Source: Lachnospiraceae bacterium M18-1
Lineage (GTDB): Bacteria; Bacillota; Clostridia; Lachnospirales; Lachnospiraceae
Reading direction: 5' to 3'
Length of the DNA: 64,000 nt
NCBI GenBank assembly: GCA_000403295.2
Contig: KE159609.1
Coordinates: forward strand, 128,142 to 192,141
The position numbers and the translations under genes are program-made. The notes under the pieces are model-generated. The model was not told where the DNA came from and made no database searches. It was given only the letters and a program-made list of their open reading frames with translations. Positions 25,949 to 35,341 of the stretch are shown here, piece by piece (position 1 is the first letter of the stretch; each line of letters begins with the position of its first letter).

Positions 25949-27361
25949 ATGGCAACAAAAAAACAAGAATTGCTCCCTGAGGAGGAAGCTCTGCAGGAAG
26001 CAGCCCCTCAGACTGATGTGAATCCGGAGCTTGAGGAGATGTCCCAGCCTGAAGACAGCTCCCCGGATACGGCACTGCCCCAGACTGACTCTGAAACTTC
26101 AACAGAAGGCGCCTCTTCAGAGGAATTCAGGGATGCAGAAGCGGCAGAAGCTCCCGTCTCCCAGATTGATATGGAAACAAATGACGGGCAGCCGCCTTCG
26201 GAGTCGGCAGAAGAAATATCTTCCCAGACGGATATGGAGAGTGCCGAAGACGACACCTCTTCAGAAAACGCATCGGACAAAACTACTCCCCAAGAGGGCT
26301 CCCCCCAGACTGAGCCGGAGAAAGTGAAAAAGCCCCGCGGGCGTAGGAAGACCAAGGAAAATCCATCCCAGTCTGACACAGAAGCGGATTCAGGAGAAGA
26401 GAATGCATCCGACGGCGTCGAAAAGGCGCCTAAGCCCAAAAGAAAGCGTGCGTCTGCTAGACCGGTTTCGCCGGTGCTGGCCATTGATGACCAGCTCAGC
26501 GTCGAGACAGATGCAGAAAAAGCAAAGAACGATTTGTTGGACTTACTGGAGTCCCAGAAAACCGGCCGCATTCTGACCGGAACCATCCAGGGTGTGGAGC
26601 GCCCCGAGGACAACCCCTCCCGTTCTTTCGCAGTCATTTACCACGGTGAGTTCAAAGTCATCATTCCTGCAGAGGAAGCGGTGGAGCCGCCAGCGGATTA
26701 TCGCGGCAGGCTTCCGGAGGACGTGCTGCATTACATGCTTACCAAGCGACTGGGCGCGGAGGTGGATTATATCGTCAAAGGGATCGACCCGGCATCGGGC
26801 ATTGCGGCGGCGAGCCGTTTGGATGCGATGAAGGCAAAACGCAAGCAGTATTATCTGGGTACGGACAGGGATGGGAACAACCTGCTCTACTCAGGTGTGT
26901 GCGCAGAAGCCAGAATCGTGTCGGTGATTCGTGCCGGCATTTTTGTGGACTTGTTCGGTCTGGAGATCTATATTCCACTCAGAGAACTCAGCTATCAGAG
27001 GTGGATGGACGCAGCGGCCCATTTCCAGCCGGGGCAGCGTATCCTGGTGAAGGTGCTGGAGGTGGACAGGAGCGACCGGAACCATGTCAAGGCAACAGCT
27101 TCGGTCAAGCAGTCTGGTGAGAACCCGTATGAAAAAGCGCTGCGCAGGTATTCCGTCGGCAATCGCTATGTGGGTACGGTCAGTATGGTGGACACCAACG
27201 GCGTATTTGTGGCGCTGGACGGCGGCATCGACTGCTTGTGCAGTTACCCCAAGCGCGGCCGCCCGCCCAGAGGGTCGAGAGTAACAGTACGCATACTGGG
27301 AATCAACCATGATTCCAACCGAATCTGGGGCGCCATCACCCATATCGCAGCGCCCAGATAA
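25949..27361 (+). CDS. Acidic-tailed S1-domain RNA-binding protein
   Basis: This 470-residue protein has an acidic, Ser/Glu-rich N-terminus (about 1-165) with recurring (P/S)Q(T/I/S)(D/E) motifs. A basic linker (KPKRKRASARP) follows. The C-terminal half has one degenerate and two clearer S1-type OB-folds (about 208-290, 315-390 and 402-467), with AGIFVDLFGLEIYIPLREL and NGVFVALDGGIDCLCSYPK as S1 hallmarks. GGAGG precedes the ATG. S1 proteins bind single-stranded RNA or DNA. Its role on a conjugative element is unknown; translational control or handling of single-stranded transfer DNA are possibilities. Confidence 0.7.
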   Translation: MATKKQELLPEEEALQEAAPQTDVNPELEEMSQPEDSSPDTALPQTDSETSTEGASSEEFRDAEAAEAPVSQIDMETNDGQPPSESAEEISSQTDMESAEDDTSSENASDKTTPQEGSPQTEPEKVKKPRGRRKTKENPSQSDTEADSGEENASDGVEKAPKPKRKRASARPVSPVLAIDDQLSVETDAEKAKNDLLDLLESQKTGRILTGTIQGVERPEDNPSRSFAVIYHGEFKVIIPAEEAVEPPADYRGRLPEDVLHYMLTKRLGAEVDYIVKGIDPASGIAAASRLDAMKAKRKQYYLGTDRDGNNLLYSGVCAEARIVSVIRAGIFVDLFGLEIYIPLRELSYQRWMDAAAHFQPGQRILVKVLEVDRSDRNHVKATASVKQSGENPYEKALRRYSVGNRYVGTVSMVDTNGVFVALDGGIDCLCSYPKRGRPPRGSRVTVRILGINHDSNRIWGAITHIAAPR

Positions 27362-27397
27362 TATAGGAAACTCAATCTGAGAGAAAGGAGGAACTCC

Positions 27398-27811
27398 ATG
27401 AACCATTGTGATCTCAGTCAGGCTGAGCAGAAGAAGCGCAAAGAAATTGCCGAGCATACCCGAAAGATGATCCTGTCCGAACTCAAAATTGAAAGTCAGG
27501 ACGACATATCCCTGATGGCGGGATACCGGGATTATTATCTGCAGATTTCGTTTTCTGAGCTTCATCCACTTTTGGTGTTCTGTTTGGCCAAGGCACTTGA
27601 GAAACCGAGCACTGACAGACAGAGGCAGATGACAAACGAGCTGAATCTGCACAGCATCCTTGGCAGCCATGCCATCAATGATGAGGTCGGTTGCTATTCA
27701 TACCGTGCGACCCAGTGGCTTGACGCAGAACTGGATGCACCGCGTTTTTTTGAGATACTTGATCGGTGCGTCGATGAGGCGGACCGTGGGTTCTACAAGC
27801 TTGCGGGTTAA
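27398..27811 (+). CDS. Hypothetical ICE protein
   Basis: This 137-residue soluble protein is not recognised. AAAGGAGG precedes the ATG. It is mostly helical, with no membrane segment or Cys cluster. It lies between the S1-domain gene and a lipoprotein gene in the same direction. Confidence 0.55.
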   Translation: MNHCDLSQAEQKKRKEIAEHTRKMILSELKIESQDDISLMAGYRDYYLQISFSELHPLLVFCLAKALEKPSTDRQRQMTNELNLHSILGSHAINDEVGCYSYRATQWLDAELDAPRFFEILDRCVDEADRGFYKLAG

Positions 27812-27878
27812 GATGCGTTGTATTTCTCCATACTCAGTCGTGTAATGTAAGTAAAAGCGACAAAAGGAGGAATGCGTC

Positions 27879-28625
27879 ATGAAAAAATGCGTATTATTTG
27901 TGGTACTGGCAGTGTTTCTGGCACTTACGGCCTGTTCCAAAGATGTGGGTACTTCGGATGACCATGGGCAGGAAAGTAAACATACCGCTCAGTCTCAGAC
28001 AGAAAAAGAATCTGAAGATGAGGACCTGAAGGAGACTGCTCCAATAGAGGAACCAAAACCAGTTTCCCAGAGTGAGGCGAAAGAGGAGGTATCCCTTTCG
28101 GATCCGGTTCATGAAATGGATAAAAAGTCTGAGTCTGGGAAAGAGACGCAGAACCGGGCGGAGGAAAATGTTCCCGAACCAAAGCAGCCTGCCGCAGGCA
28201 ATGGACAGGCCACGCCGGAGCCAAAACAACCGGAACCACCCAAACCCACAGAACCACCGGCAGAGCCGAAGCAGGAAGAAACTCCTGTATCTGCTGTCGA
28301 ACCGGAGTCTCCGAAAACCATCTATGATTATGCGTTTGATGTAGAAGCCATACGCTCAGAGCTTATTGCACTTGGGCAGTCCATGGGTCTGACACATATT
28401 ACGGATGATGATGGGATTCCATGCACACCGGATACCTGTTCCTGGGCTTCTCCGGTAACAGCGTCTGAATCCTTTCAGGGCAGTAACCTGAAACGGGCGC
28501 TTCAAAACTATGTAACCTCTATGCCGTCTACCATTGCTTCCTATGGAGGCACGCAGATTACCTGTTTTACCATTTATGTGCGGGACAACGGAGGAGGAAG
28601 CTATACATTTTATTTTCTATACTAA
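27879..28625 (+). CDS. Secreted lipoprotein with Pro/Glu-rich linker
   Basis: This 248-residue protein has a lipoprotein signal peptide ending in the lipobox LTAC (Cys near 19). A long acidic, Pro/Lys/Glu-rich spacer (about 22-145) follows, then a compact C-terminal domain (about 148-248) that is not recognised. AAAGGAGG precedes the ATG. Lipoproteins at this place in conjugative elements are often surface-exclusion or mating-pore accessories, but the sequence does not prove that. A terminator follows. Confidence 0.7.
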   Translation: MKKCVLFVVLAVFLALTACSKDVGTSDDHGQESKHTAQSQTEKESEDEDLKETAPIEEPKPVSQSEAKEEVSLSDPVHEMDKKSESGKETQNRAEENVPEPKQPAAGNGQATPEPKQPEPPKPTEPPAEPKQEETPVSAVEPESPKTIYDYAFDVEAIRSELIALGQSMGLTHITDDDGIPCTPDTCSWASPVTASESFQGSNLKRALQNYVTSMPSTIASYGGTQITCFTIYVRDNGGGSYTFYFLY

Positions 28626-28635
28626 GCATAAGCCT

Positions 28636-28667
28636 GGCTCCCTGTATGATACGGGGAGCTTTTTTTG
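28636..28667 (+). terminator. Rho-independent terminator
   Basis: GGCTCCC pairs with GGGGAGC around TGTATGATAC, followed by seven or more T residues. Confidence 0.85.
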
Positions 28668-28697
28668 TGCCCAAAATTGAAAGGAAGGTAAACCTTA

Positions 28698-31600
28698 ATG
28701 AAGAAGATCATCAAAGAAAAAGGCAAGCGTCTGCTTGCCGCATTTTTAAGTCTCCTGACCGTCATCGGCTTGATACCGACGACGGTTTTTGCTTTTACAC
28801 CATCGGAGGGACAGACCGTATCCTCCTTTTATGGCGATTATTATGTCAGCGCGGACGGAAACTATTATTATTCCGCAAGTTCATACAGTTTTCTGGTGTA
28901 TGACAGCGATGGCAATACTTCCGTGCAAACCATCTCTGCCGGAAATGCCAGAAAGAAATACATGATTTCCAATGGTTCAGAGAGCCGATTCGTGTATTGT
29001 ATTGAGTCTGGCATTAATTACGGTACATCTGATAATGGATATAGATCCCAGAGCGGAAAGAACAGCGCATATTTTCAGAACCTCCCTTACAGCGCCCAGT
29101 ATGGTATTATGCTGACCAGCGTGTATGGATGGCAGCCGGGGAAAAGCTCTCCTGTGTCAGGCGCTAACGAGGATGACTATGCGGTGGCTACACAGGTTCT
29201 TCTGTGGGAATACCAGCAGCAGCTCAGAACCAGCCCGCAGGATCTGCACGCCAATTCGGCAGGTATCCGTGCGGACAACTACCTGCGTACCATTCAGGGC
29301 CGCCCGGCGGAACAGTGCTATAACTGGATTTTAGGTCAGATGTCGCAGCATTCGACCATTCCGAGCTTTGCATCGGGCAAAAGCAGTTCTGCACAGGTAC
29401 ATACGCTAAAGTATGACCCGGCAACCAAGAAATACTCCCTCACGCTAACAGATACCAATAATACGATGGCAGATCTTAAATTCAGCAGCAGTGATGGGAT
29501 TACGGTAAGCCGTTCCGGAAACAAGTATACCTTCACCAGTAGCAAAATGATTACCAGCCCGGTATCCATCAGCGTGCAGAAGAATGTGCCTGGGGTGAAA
29601 AACGATATGTTGATCTGGGGCCGCGTCGGTTTCCAGACGATGATGTGCGGCGCCGATGATCCGGTAGTATTCTACATGAAGATTGATACGGAAACCTATG
29701 GTACCGGGCGCATCCGCAAGACCTCAGAAGACGGCGTGGTATCCGGAATCAGTTTCCATATTTCCGGTAATGGTGTGGACAAGACTGTAACCACAAAGGA
29801 AGACGGTACAGTGGATATCCAGCTGATGCCTGGGACTTATACAGTAACAGAGCAGTCGATAGACCGCTATCTGCCGCAGGATACTCAGAAAATCACTATT
29901 GCCAGCGGACAGACTTCAACGGTAACATTTAACAATAAGCTCAAGCGCGGCTCTCTGGAGGTTATCAAATCTTCAGAAGATGATTTCGTGGAAGGCGTTA
30001 CATTCCATTTATTTGGCACTTCCCTCGCAGGTTTGCCCGTAGATGAGTATGCCATAACAGATGCTTCCGGTGTAGCGAAATTTGAAAATGTCTTGATCAG
30101 CGGAAATGAACCTTACACTGTGGAAGAAGTCGATACGGCAATCCGTTATGTCGTACCGGACGATCAGACAGCGCCGATTCAGTGGAAACAGGTGACAAAG
30201 AGAAACTTCGAGAATATCCTGAAAAAATTCCGGGTTGAAGTGGTCAAAACGGACCACGTAACCGGCTATGCTCAGGGCGATGCCAGTCTGGCAGGGGCGG
30301 TGTACGGTCTGTATCAGGGCGATGAGTTAATCGCTTCTTACACAACAGATGCCAATGGCTCCTTTATCAGTGATTATTTCATTTGTGATTCTAACTGGAC
30401 GCTCCGTGAAATCAGCCCTTCTCCGGGATATCTTTTGGATGAGACCATTTATCCGATTCCGGCAGAACCTGGTAATTTTACGGTTGAACTGAACCAAATT
30501 CCGATGGATGTTACGGAACAGGTTATCATGGGTCGTATCCGCCTGATCAAACACATTGATTCAGAACTGGAGGATCCTGAAAGCACACCTGCAGCAAGAG
30601 AACAGGAAGCGGGTATGGTAATGCTTGCGGCCGTAAGCGTGGACGACCAGCCTGAAGAAGCCGTAGACGGTGCTGATGTCCAGACTGAGGAAACTGTAAG
30701 CGGCAACGATGCCCAGACCGAGACAGAAAACACAGAACCTGAAGTAAGCGATGAAGAGGCTCAGGAACCTGAAGAATCCGGTACAGAAGAAAGTGCTGTC
30801 CCGGAAACTGAACCGGAAACGAATCCTTATGAGCCGGACCCGGTTCCTATGGACGAAATCGAAGCATCTGGACATGAAGGTATAATCGAACAGCCTGAGA
30901 AAGGTGCCAAGTTCCAGATTTACCTTGCCAGCGCAGGCAGTTTTGAAAGTGCCCGCGAAGCAGAGCGAGACGAGCTGATTACCGATGCGGACGGGTTTGC
31001 CATCTCCAAAGATCTGCCTTATGGACGATATGTTGTCCATCAGACCGAGGGCATGGAGGGACAGGCATTCATACCGGATTTCACGGTGTTTATCCGTTCT
31101 GATGAGCAGACATATTCCTATATCCTGAACAACCTGACCCAGTCCAGCTTTATCCGCGTGGAGAAGCATGATGCAGAAACCGGAAAAATTATTCCTGCAG
31201 CGGGAGTCGGTTTCCAGGTGCGAGATCTGTCTACAGGAGAAATTATTTCTCAGACAGTGTATTATCCGACGCCTGTTACCATCGACACATTTTTCACCAA
31301 TGACGAGGGCTGGCTGATGCTTCCCTGCGAGCTTTCCTACGGCCAGTATGAGCTGATTGAACAGGAAACCTGTTTTGGTTATGTTTTGGACAGTGAGCCG
31401 GTGCCGTTCACGGTAGATGGTACGCAGGATGTAGTCGTGGTCGAAAAGCATAATATGCCTCAGAAAGGCATCATCCATATCACAAAGACCGGCGAGGTCT
31501 TTGCTACCGTTGCGGAAATGGACGGTGTGGACAAGGATGGCGCAGAGATTATGTACCAGCCTGTTTATGAAATCCGCGGACTTGAGGGAGCAACCTATGA

Positions 31601-33230
31601 AATCCGTGCAGCGGAAGACATCTATACGCCAGACGGAACCTTAAGAGCCGCAAAAGGCGATGTAGTCGATACCATTACGACCGCCGGAAACGGAATTGCC
31701 TCCAGTAAGGAGCTCTATCTGGGGAAATATGAGATTCGTGAGACCGAGGCGCCTTTCGGTATGGTACTCAATCAGGAAAGCAAGCAGGTAGAGCTTGTAT
31801 ATGCCGGCCAGGAGATCGACGTAACAGAAGTTTCTTCGGGCTTCTACAATGAACGTCAGAAAGTCCAGATGAGTCTGGAGAAGATGCTTGAGGTGAACGA
31901 GATCTTTGGCATCGGCAATAACAATGAGCTTACCAATATCACATTTGGCCTGTATGCGGCGGAGGACATTACTGCAGCAGATGACACGGTTATCCCGGCA
32001 GACGGCCTCATTGAGGTTGTCTGTATTGATGCAGACGGCAACGGCGTGGTTAAAACGGACCTTCCTTTTGGAAGCTATTACCTGAGGGAGCACAGCACCG
32101 ACGCCCATTATATTTTGAGCGATGAGAAGTATCCGATCACATTCTCCTACGGCAGTCAGGAGGACGCCGTTATTACGGTGAAGGCCAACGATGGCGAAGC
32201 CATTGTCAATGAGCTGATCTATGGCTCTGTATCCGGCATGAAAGTTGATGAAAATGGAGACGCACTAAGCGGCGCCAAGATTGGCCTGTTTGCACCTTCC
32301 GTTACAGAGTTTACGGAAGAGAATTCAATCCTTGTAACGACTTCTGCGGAAGATGGCGCCTTCTCCTTCAACGATATCCCATACGGAAAATGGATCATCA
32401 GGGAGATCGAGCAGCCGGAAGGTTTCGTGCTTTGCACAGAGCAGTTCCCGGTCGTAATTAACGAAGACGCGCAGGTAATCGAAGTGGAAATCACCAATGA
32501 GTTTATCCGCGGAAACCTGCATCTAACCAAGTTTGACAAGGATTATCCGGAGAACAAGCTCAGCGGTGCAGTATTTGAGGTATATCGTGATACCAACGGC
32601 AACAAAGAGCTTGATAAAGAGGATGAGCTGCTTGGTGTAATGGAAGAGACAGAGCCCGGTCAGTATGAGATGAAAGATCTCTTGTACGGCGGTGTGCTCG
32701 TCAGAGAGAAGACAGCTCCGGATGGTTTCTACCTTGATGAAAATACCTATTATATCATGATTGATACTGATGGAAAGACCTATGAAGTCGAGAATGAGGC
32801 CGGCAAGGGCTTCTATAATCAGGCGTTCAGAGGCAACTTAAAGATTGTCAAGACTTCTTCCGATGGAAAAGTGGAAGGCTTCAGCTTCCGCATTGTCGGT
32901 GATAATTATGACAAGACGTTCCAGACTGATGCAAATGGTGAGATTTTTATCGAGAACCTGCGTGTGGGCAAGTATACTGTGACTGAAGTGGAGGACAGCG
33001 TCAGTGCAGGCTACAAGCGTCCGGATCCGGTAACGGTAGAGCTGGTGAAAGATGAAACATTGACGGTGAATGTTCATAACGATAAAGTCACTGTGGATGT
33101 GCCGAAGACAGGCGATAACTTCAACCCGTGGATTTGGGTTGGCTTGATTGCCGCCAGCACCGCTGGACTTGGTGCAAGCATCTTCTGGGCAAAAAAGCGC
33201 AGAAAGAAAACGGCAGAGACAGCAGAGTAA
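28698..33230 (+). CDS. Sortase-anchored thioester and Cna-B/SpaA repeat adhesin
   Basis: This 1510-residue surface protein starts with a signal peptide (about 1-32). A thioester domain follows, with Cys101 in VYCIESG and Gln166 in TQVLLWE, the pair that forms the covalent thioester bond in Gram-positive adhesins. After about residue 340 there are many SpaA/Cna-B prealbumin-like repeats, recognisable by blocks such as YGxYxxxExxAPxG and by Lys/Asn/Glu isopeptide positions. An acidic linker at about 635-720 interrupts them. The C-terminus has the sortase signal VPKTG at 1468, a membrane helix and KKRRKK. It would be covalently wall-bound and could attach to host or recipient cells. Confidence 0.9.
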   Translation: MKKIIKEKGKRLLAAFLSLLTVIGLIPTTVFAFTPSEGQTVSSFYGDYYVSADGNYYYSASSYSFLVYDSDGNTSVQTISAGNARKKYMISNGSESRFVYCIESGINYGTSDNGYRSQSGKNSAYFQNLPYSAQYGIMLTSVYGWQPGKSSPVSGANEDDYAVATQVLLWEYQQQLRTSPQDLHANSAGIRADNYLRTIQGRPAEQCYNWILGQMSQHSTIPSFASGKSSSAQVHTLKYDPATKKYSLTLTDTNNTMADLKFSSSDGITVSRSGNKYTFTSSKMITSPVSISVQKNVPGVKNDMLIWGRVGFQTMMCGADDPVVFYMKIDTETYGTGRIRKTSEDGVVSGISFHISGNGVDKTVTTKEDGTVDIQLMPGTYTVTEQSIDRYLPQDTQKITIASGQTSTVTFNNKLKRGSLEVIKSSEDDFVEGVTFHLFGTSLAGLPVDEYAITDASGVAKFENVLISGNEPYTVEEVDTAIRYVVPDDQTAPIQWKQVTKRNFENILKKFRVEVVKTDHVTGYAQGDASLAGAVYGLYQGDELIASYTTDANGSFISDYFICDSNWTLREISPSPGYLLDETIYPIPAEPGNFTVELNQIPMDVTEQVIMGRIRLIKHIDSELEDPESTPAAREQEAGMVMLAAVSVDDQPEEAVDGADVQTEETVSGNDAQTETENTEPEVSDEEAQEPEESGTEESAVPETEPETNPYEPDPVPMDEIEASGHEGIIEQPEKGAKFQIYLASAGSFESAREAERDELITDADGFAISKDLPYGRYVVHQTEGMEGQAFIPDFTVFIRSDEQTYSYILNNLTQSSFIRVEKHDAETGKIIPAAGVGFQVRDLSTGEIISQTVYYPTPVTIDTFFTNDEGWLMLPCELSYGQYELIEQETCFGYVLDSEPVPFTVDGTQDVVVVEKHNMPQKGIIHITKTGEVFATVAEMDGVDKDGAEIMYQPVYEIRGLEGATYEIRAAEDIYTPDGTLRAAKGDVVDTITTAGNGIASSKELYLGKYEIRETEAPFGMVLNQESKQVELVYAGQEIDVTEVSSGFYNERQKVQMSLEKMLEVNEIFGIGNNNELTNITFGLYAAEDITAADDTVIPADGLIEVVCIDADGNGVVKTDLPFGSYYLREHSTDAHYILSDEKYPITFSYGSQEDAVITVKANDGEAIVNELIYGSVSGMKVDENGDALSGAKIGLFAPSVTEFTEENSILVTTSAEDGAFSFNDIPYGKWIIREIEQPEGFVLCTEQFPVVINEDAQVIEVEITNEFIRGNLHLTKFDKDYPENKLSGAVFEVYRDTNGNKELDKEDELLGVMEETEPGQYEMKDLLYGGVLVREKTAPDGFYLDENTYYIMIDTDGKTYEVENEAGKGFYNQAFRGNLKIVKTSSDGKVEGFSFRIVGDNYDKTFQTDANGEIFIENLRVGKYTVTEVEDSVSAGYKRPDPVTVELVKDETLTVNVHNDKVTVDVPKTGDNFNPWIWVGLIAASTAGLGASIFWAKKRRKKTAETAE

Positions 33231-33254
33231 GAATATGTAAATGAACATAAAGGA

Positions 33255-33285
33255 GTCGGGCAGGAGTTTTCTGCCCGATTCTGAT
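33255..33285 (+). terminator. Intercistronic hairpin with weak T tract
   Basis: TCGGGCAG (33256-33263) pairs perfectly with CTGCCCGA (33271-33278). The T tract is short, so it may be a processing site or partial terminator between the adhesin and the next gene. Confidence 0.45.
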
Positions 33286-33302
33286 TTTAGGAGGTAATGA
33301 CC

Positions 33303-33857
33303 ATGAGAATAAAATTGTTAAAAGGGGCTTTGACAGTCCTCTCTCTCATCTGTATCCTCTGTATTCCGGTTACGCCGATCTATGCGGAGCCGCAGGGGAC
33401 AGATGGGACGGAAATGCAGGTCATGGAGCCTGAGAAACTGGAGATTCAGCTTGGTGCAGACTGGGCTGGCGTAGAGTTTCAGCTGAAAACGGATTCCGGG
33501 CTGTATCCCGGTACCATAGCCGTCGGAGAAGATGGTGTTCTGAGAATGGAACTGGGCGGCAGCAAATCTTATGTGCTGACTTGTATGAATTCATCCGTAT
33601 CTGCCCCAGAAGCGACGCAGGCCCCTGCCACAACAGAGGAAGCGCAAAATGAGAGCAATGCGGGACAGGAAAGCAATGAATCAAATAGCGGGCAAGATAC
33701 AGAGGGCACAGTTGCCGGTATCCCAATCCTTCATCTGGTATTGTTTGCAGGCGGCATGGTCTTGGCCGTCGGCAGCCTGGTCGTAATGCGGGTGATGAAA
33801 AAACGCAGAGAAAGTGATGCGGAGTATGAGGATGAAGATGAATATGAGGATGATTAG
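33303..33857 (+). CDS. Exported single-pass membrane protein
   Basis: This 184-residue protein has a signal peptide (about 1-28, ending in IYAE). A small extracellular domain (about 30-100), a Ser/Asn/Glu-rich stalk and a membrane helix (about 143-165) follow, and the tail is basic then very acidic. The ATG at 33303 is used because the ATG at 33297 abuts AGGAGG. No sortase motif is present. It probably accompanies the adhesin on the surface; the family is not recognised. Confidence 0.65.
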   Translation: MRIKLLKGALTVLSLICILCIPVTPIYAEPQGTDGTEMQVMEPEKLEIQLGADWAGVEFQLKTDSGLYPGTIAVGEDGVLRMELGGSKSYVLTCMNSSVSAPEATQAPATTEEAQNESNAGQESNESNSGQDTEGTVAGIPILHLVLFAGGMVLAVGSLVVMRVMKKRRESDAEYEDEDEYEDD

Positions 33858-33884
33858 TCCCAGACTGAGTCCAAAATACAAGAA

Positions 33885-33941
33885 AAGCCCTAAAAGGAAT
33901 AATTTTATATAAAAATCAAAATAAATATTCCTATAAGGCTT
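33885..33941. promoter_or_regulatory. Long inverted repeat overlapping a -35 box
   Basis: AAGCC plus AGGAATA (33885-33901) pairs with TATTCCT plus AGGCTT (33926-33941). The right arm overlaps the TTGACA of the next promoter. It could be a terminator for the upstream gene or an operator. Confidence 0.4.
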
Positions 33942-33968
33942 GACATGTAGATTTTTGTTTGCTATACT
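33940..33968 (+). promoter_or_regulatory. Promoter of the structured leader RNA
   Basis: TTGACA (33940-33945) and TATACT (33963-33968) are separated by 17 bases. A start near 33975 would begin exactly where the folded RNA begins. Confidence 0.75.
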
Positions 33969-33974
33969 ATAACC

Positions 33975-34217
33975 GTGGCAGGGGCTTGCGTTCAGGCTCT
34001 CGGTACGTTTGTGGTATAGCGTCAGACCTGATTCAAGGGAATCAGGGAACCGTTACGGATTCTGCGCACTGAGCGGATCCACAACAACGCAAGTCAATTG
34101 AATATTAAGGCCGGAAGGCTGCTTAAATACTTACAGAGTCAATTTGCTGGATGAGACATTGAAATTCCAGTGCCTTGGCTCTGTATGCTTTTTTGCAGAC
34201 CTTCCGGCTTTTTCTTT
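33975..34217 (+). ncRNA. Structured leader RNA, candidate DUF3268 motif
   Basis: The roughly 240-base transcript has nested helices. CTTGCGTT (33985) pairs with AACGCAAG (34086). TTGTGG (34009) pairs with CCACAA (34079). CCTGATT (34027) pairs with AATCAGG (34040) as a perfect hairpin. It ends in a terminator, GCCGGAAGG (34110) with CCTTCCGGC (34200) and a T run, which encloses a further fold with ACAGAG/CTCTGT. The next gene encodes a zinc-ribbon protein of the DUF3268 type, and a DUF3268 RNA motif has been described upstream of such genes in Firmicutes. The exact family match could not be tested here. Confidence 0.6.
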
Positions 34218-34238
34218 TATCCAAACGGAGGTAAGACG

Positions 34239-34712
34239 ATGAAAAAACAAAAAAAGAAAAGAAAGGGATTTCAGGCAGGTTCCATGCGATGCCCTTATTG
34301 TGGCAGCCCGGTTATTTATAGAAGTGCTGATGGAATCTATCATGATAACAGTAAAAACACCATGCTCTATGTGTGCAGTCACTATCCGGAATGCGATGCC
34401 TATGTCCGTGTCCATGCCGGAACCAATATCCCGGTGGGAAGTCTGGCTAATCATGAGCTTCGCACTCTCAGACGAACCGCACATCATTATTTTGACCAGC
34501 TGCACCAGTCTGGAATGATGAGCAAACAAGACGCCTATCAGTGGTTGGCGGATTTGATCTGCGCACCTTTATCGGAGGCGCATATCGGTTATCTGGGCGA
34601 GTATTACTGCAAGCAGGTCATTGAGGAGAGCCGCAGGCTGTTGGCGCGCCAGAAATCCGGAAAGAACAGGTGCCGGTTTCAGGCATTAGAAGGGAGAGTG
34701 GCGGCTTCATGA
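34239..34712 (+). CDS. DUF3268-type zinc-ribbon protein
   Basis: This 157-residue protein has a basic N-terminus, then a CPYCGSPVIYRSADGIYHDN block and a second Cys pair region (YVCSHYPECDAYVRVH), as in topoisomerase-like zinc-finger domains of the DUF3268 family. The C-terminus (about 75-157) is helical. The ATG at 34239 follows GGAGG; earlier in-frame starts lie inside the terminator of the leader RNA. The gene is preceded by the structured RNA and overlaps the sigma-factor gene by four bases (ATGA). Nucleic-acid binding is inferred. Confidence 0.7.
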   Translation: MKKQKKKRKGFQAGSMRCPYCGSPVIYRSADGIYHDNSKNTMLYVCSHYPECDAYVRVHAGTNIPVGSLANHELRTLRRTAHHYFDQLHQSGMMSKQDAYQWLADLICAPLSEAHIGYLGEYYCKQVIEESRRLLARQKSGKNRCRFQALEGRVAAS

Positions 34713-35263
34713 CACTGACTGAGAAAGAACGGGGAAAGATTGAAAAGAATATCGGTCTGGTACATAAGGTGATTCGGGATAAGCTACAGCCGCCATATCA
34801 AGTGGGGATGTATTCCTACGAGGATCTTTTCCAGATCGGCTGCATTGGGCTTTGTAAAGCAGCATCAACAGACAAAGGCGGGACGTTTTCGACCTATGCC
34901 TACCGTTTGATCTGGCACCAAATCTGTGATGCCATGATTTATGCAACCAGGCGGCAGACGAAGGAGACCACTTGTGATGTGACGCCGTACATTGCTGCAA
35001 AACAGGAAAACCCAGAGGAGCTGTCGGATTTCCGCATGGATATCAAACGGGCACTCGAACAGGCAAAGGCTGATGCGCCGCCTTCCACTAAGAAAGGCAT
35101 AGATGCTATCTGCATGATGTCGAAGGGGTATACAAGCAGCGAAATTGGAGAAAAAATGGATGCTTCGGCAAAGCTTGTGTGTGCATGGGTATCCAAGGCA
35201 CGGAAGTTTTTGAAGAGCCGGCCGGAGTTTGCACAGATTGCAGCTGCCTATCATTTGGAATGA
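34709..35263 (+). CDS. Sigma-70-like factor of the element
   Basis: This 184-residue protein shows sigma region 2 features (YEDLFQIGCIGLCKAASTDKGGTFSTYAYRLIWHQICDAM) and a C-terminal region-4-like helix-turn-helix (YTSSEIGEKMDASAKLVCAWVSKARKFL). The ATG overlaps the stop of the zinc-ribbon gene, implying coupled translation. It may direct RNA polymerase to promoters of the element. No target promoter could be assigned. Confidence 0.75.
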   Translation: MTLTEKERGKIEKNIGLVHKVIRDKLQPPYQVGMYSYEDLFQIGCIGLCKAASTDKGGTFSTYAYRLIWHQICDAMIYATRRQTKETTCDVTPYIAAKQENPEELSDFRMDIKRALEQAKADAPPSTKKGIDAICMMSKGYTSSEIGEKMDASAKLVCAWVSKARKFLKSRPEFAQIAAAYHLE

Positions 35264-35341
35264 TGACGGGCAGAACATAAGGGATGCTGACAGCCTTGTT
35301 TGGTTTTCAGCATCCCGATTTTTTTGTTTTGGAGGGAAATT

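Noticed and set aside
30561..31478. 305-codon open frame on the minus strand
   Set aside because: It is antisense to the repeat region of the adhesin, has a composition that mirrors the adhesin codons and has no promoter or ribosome site.
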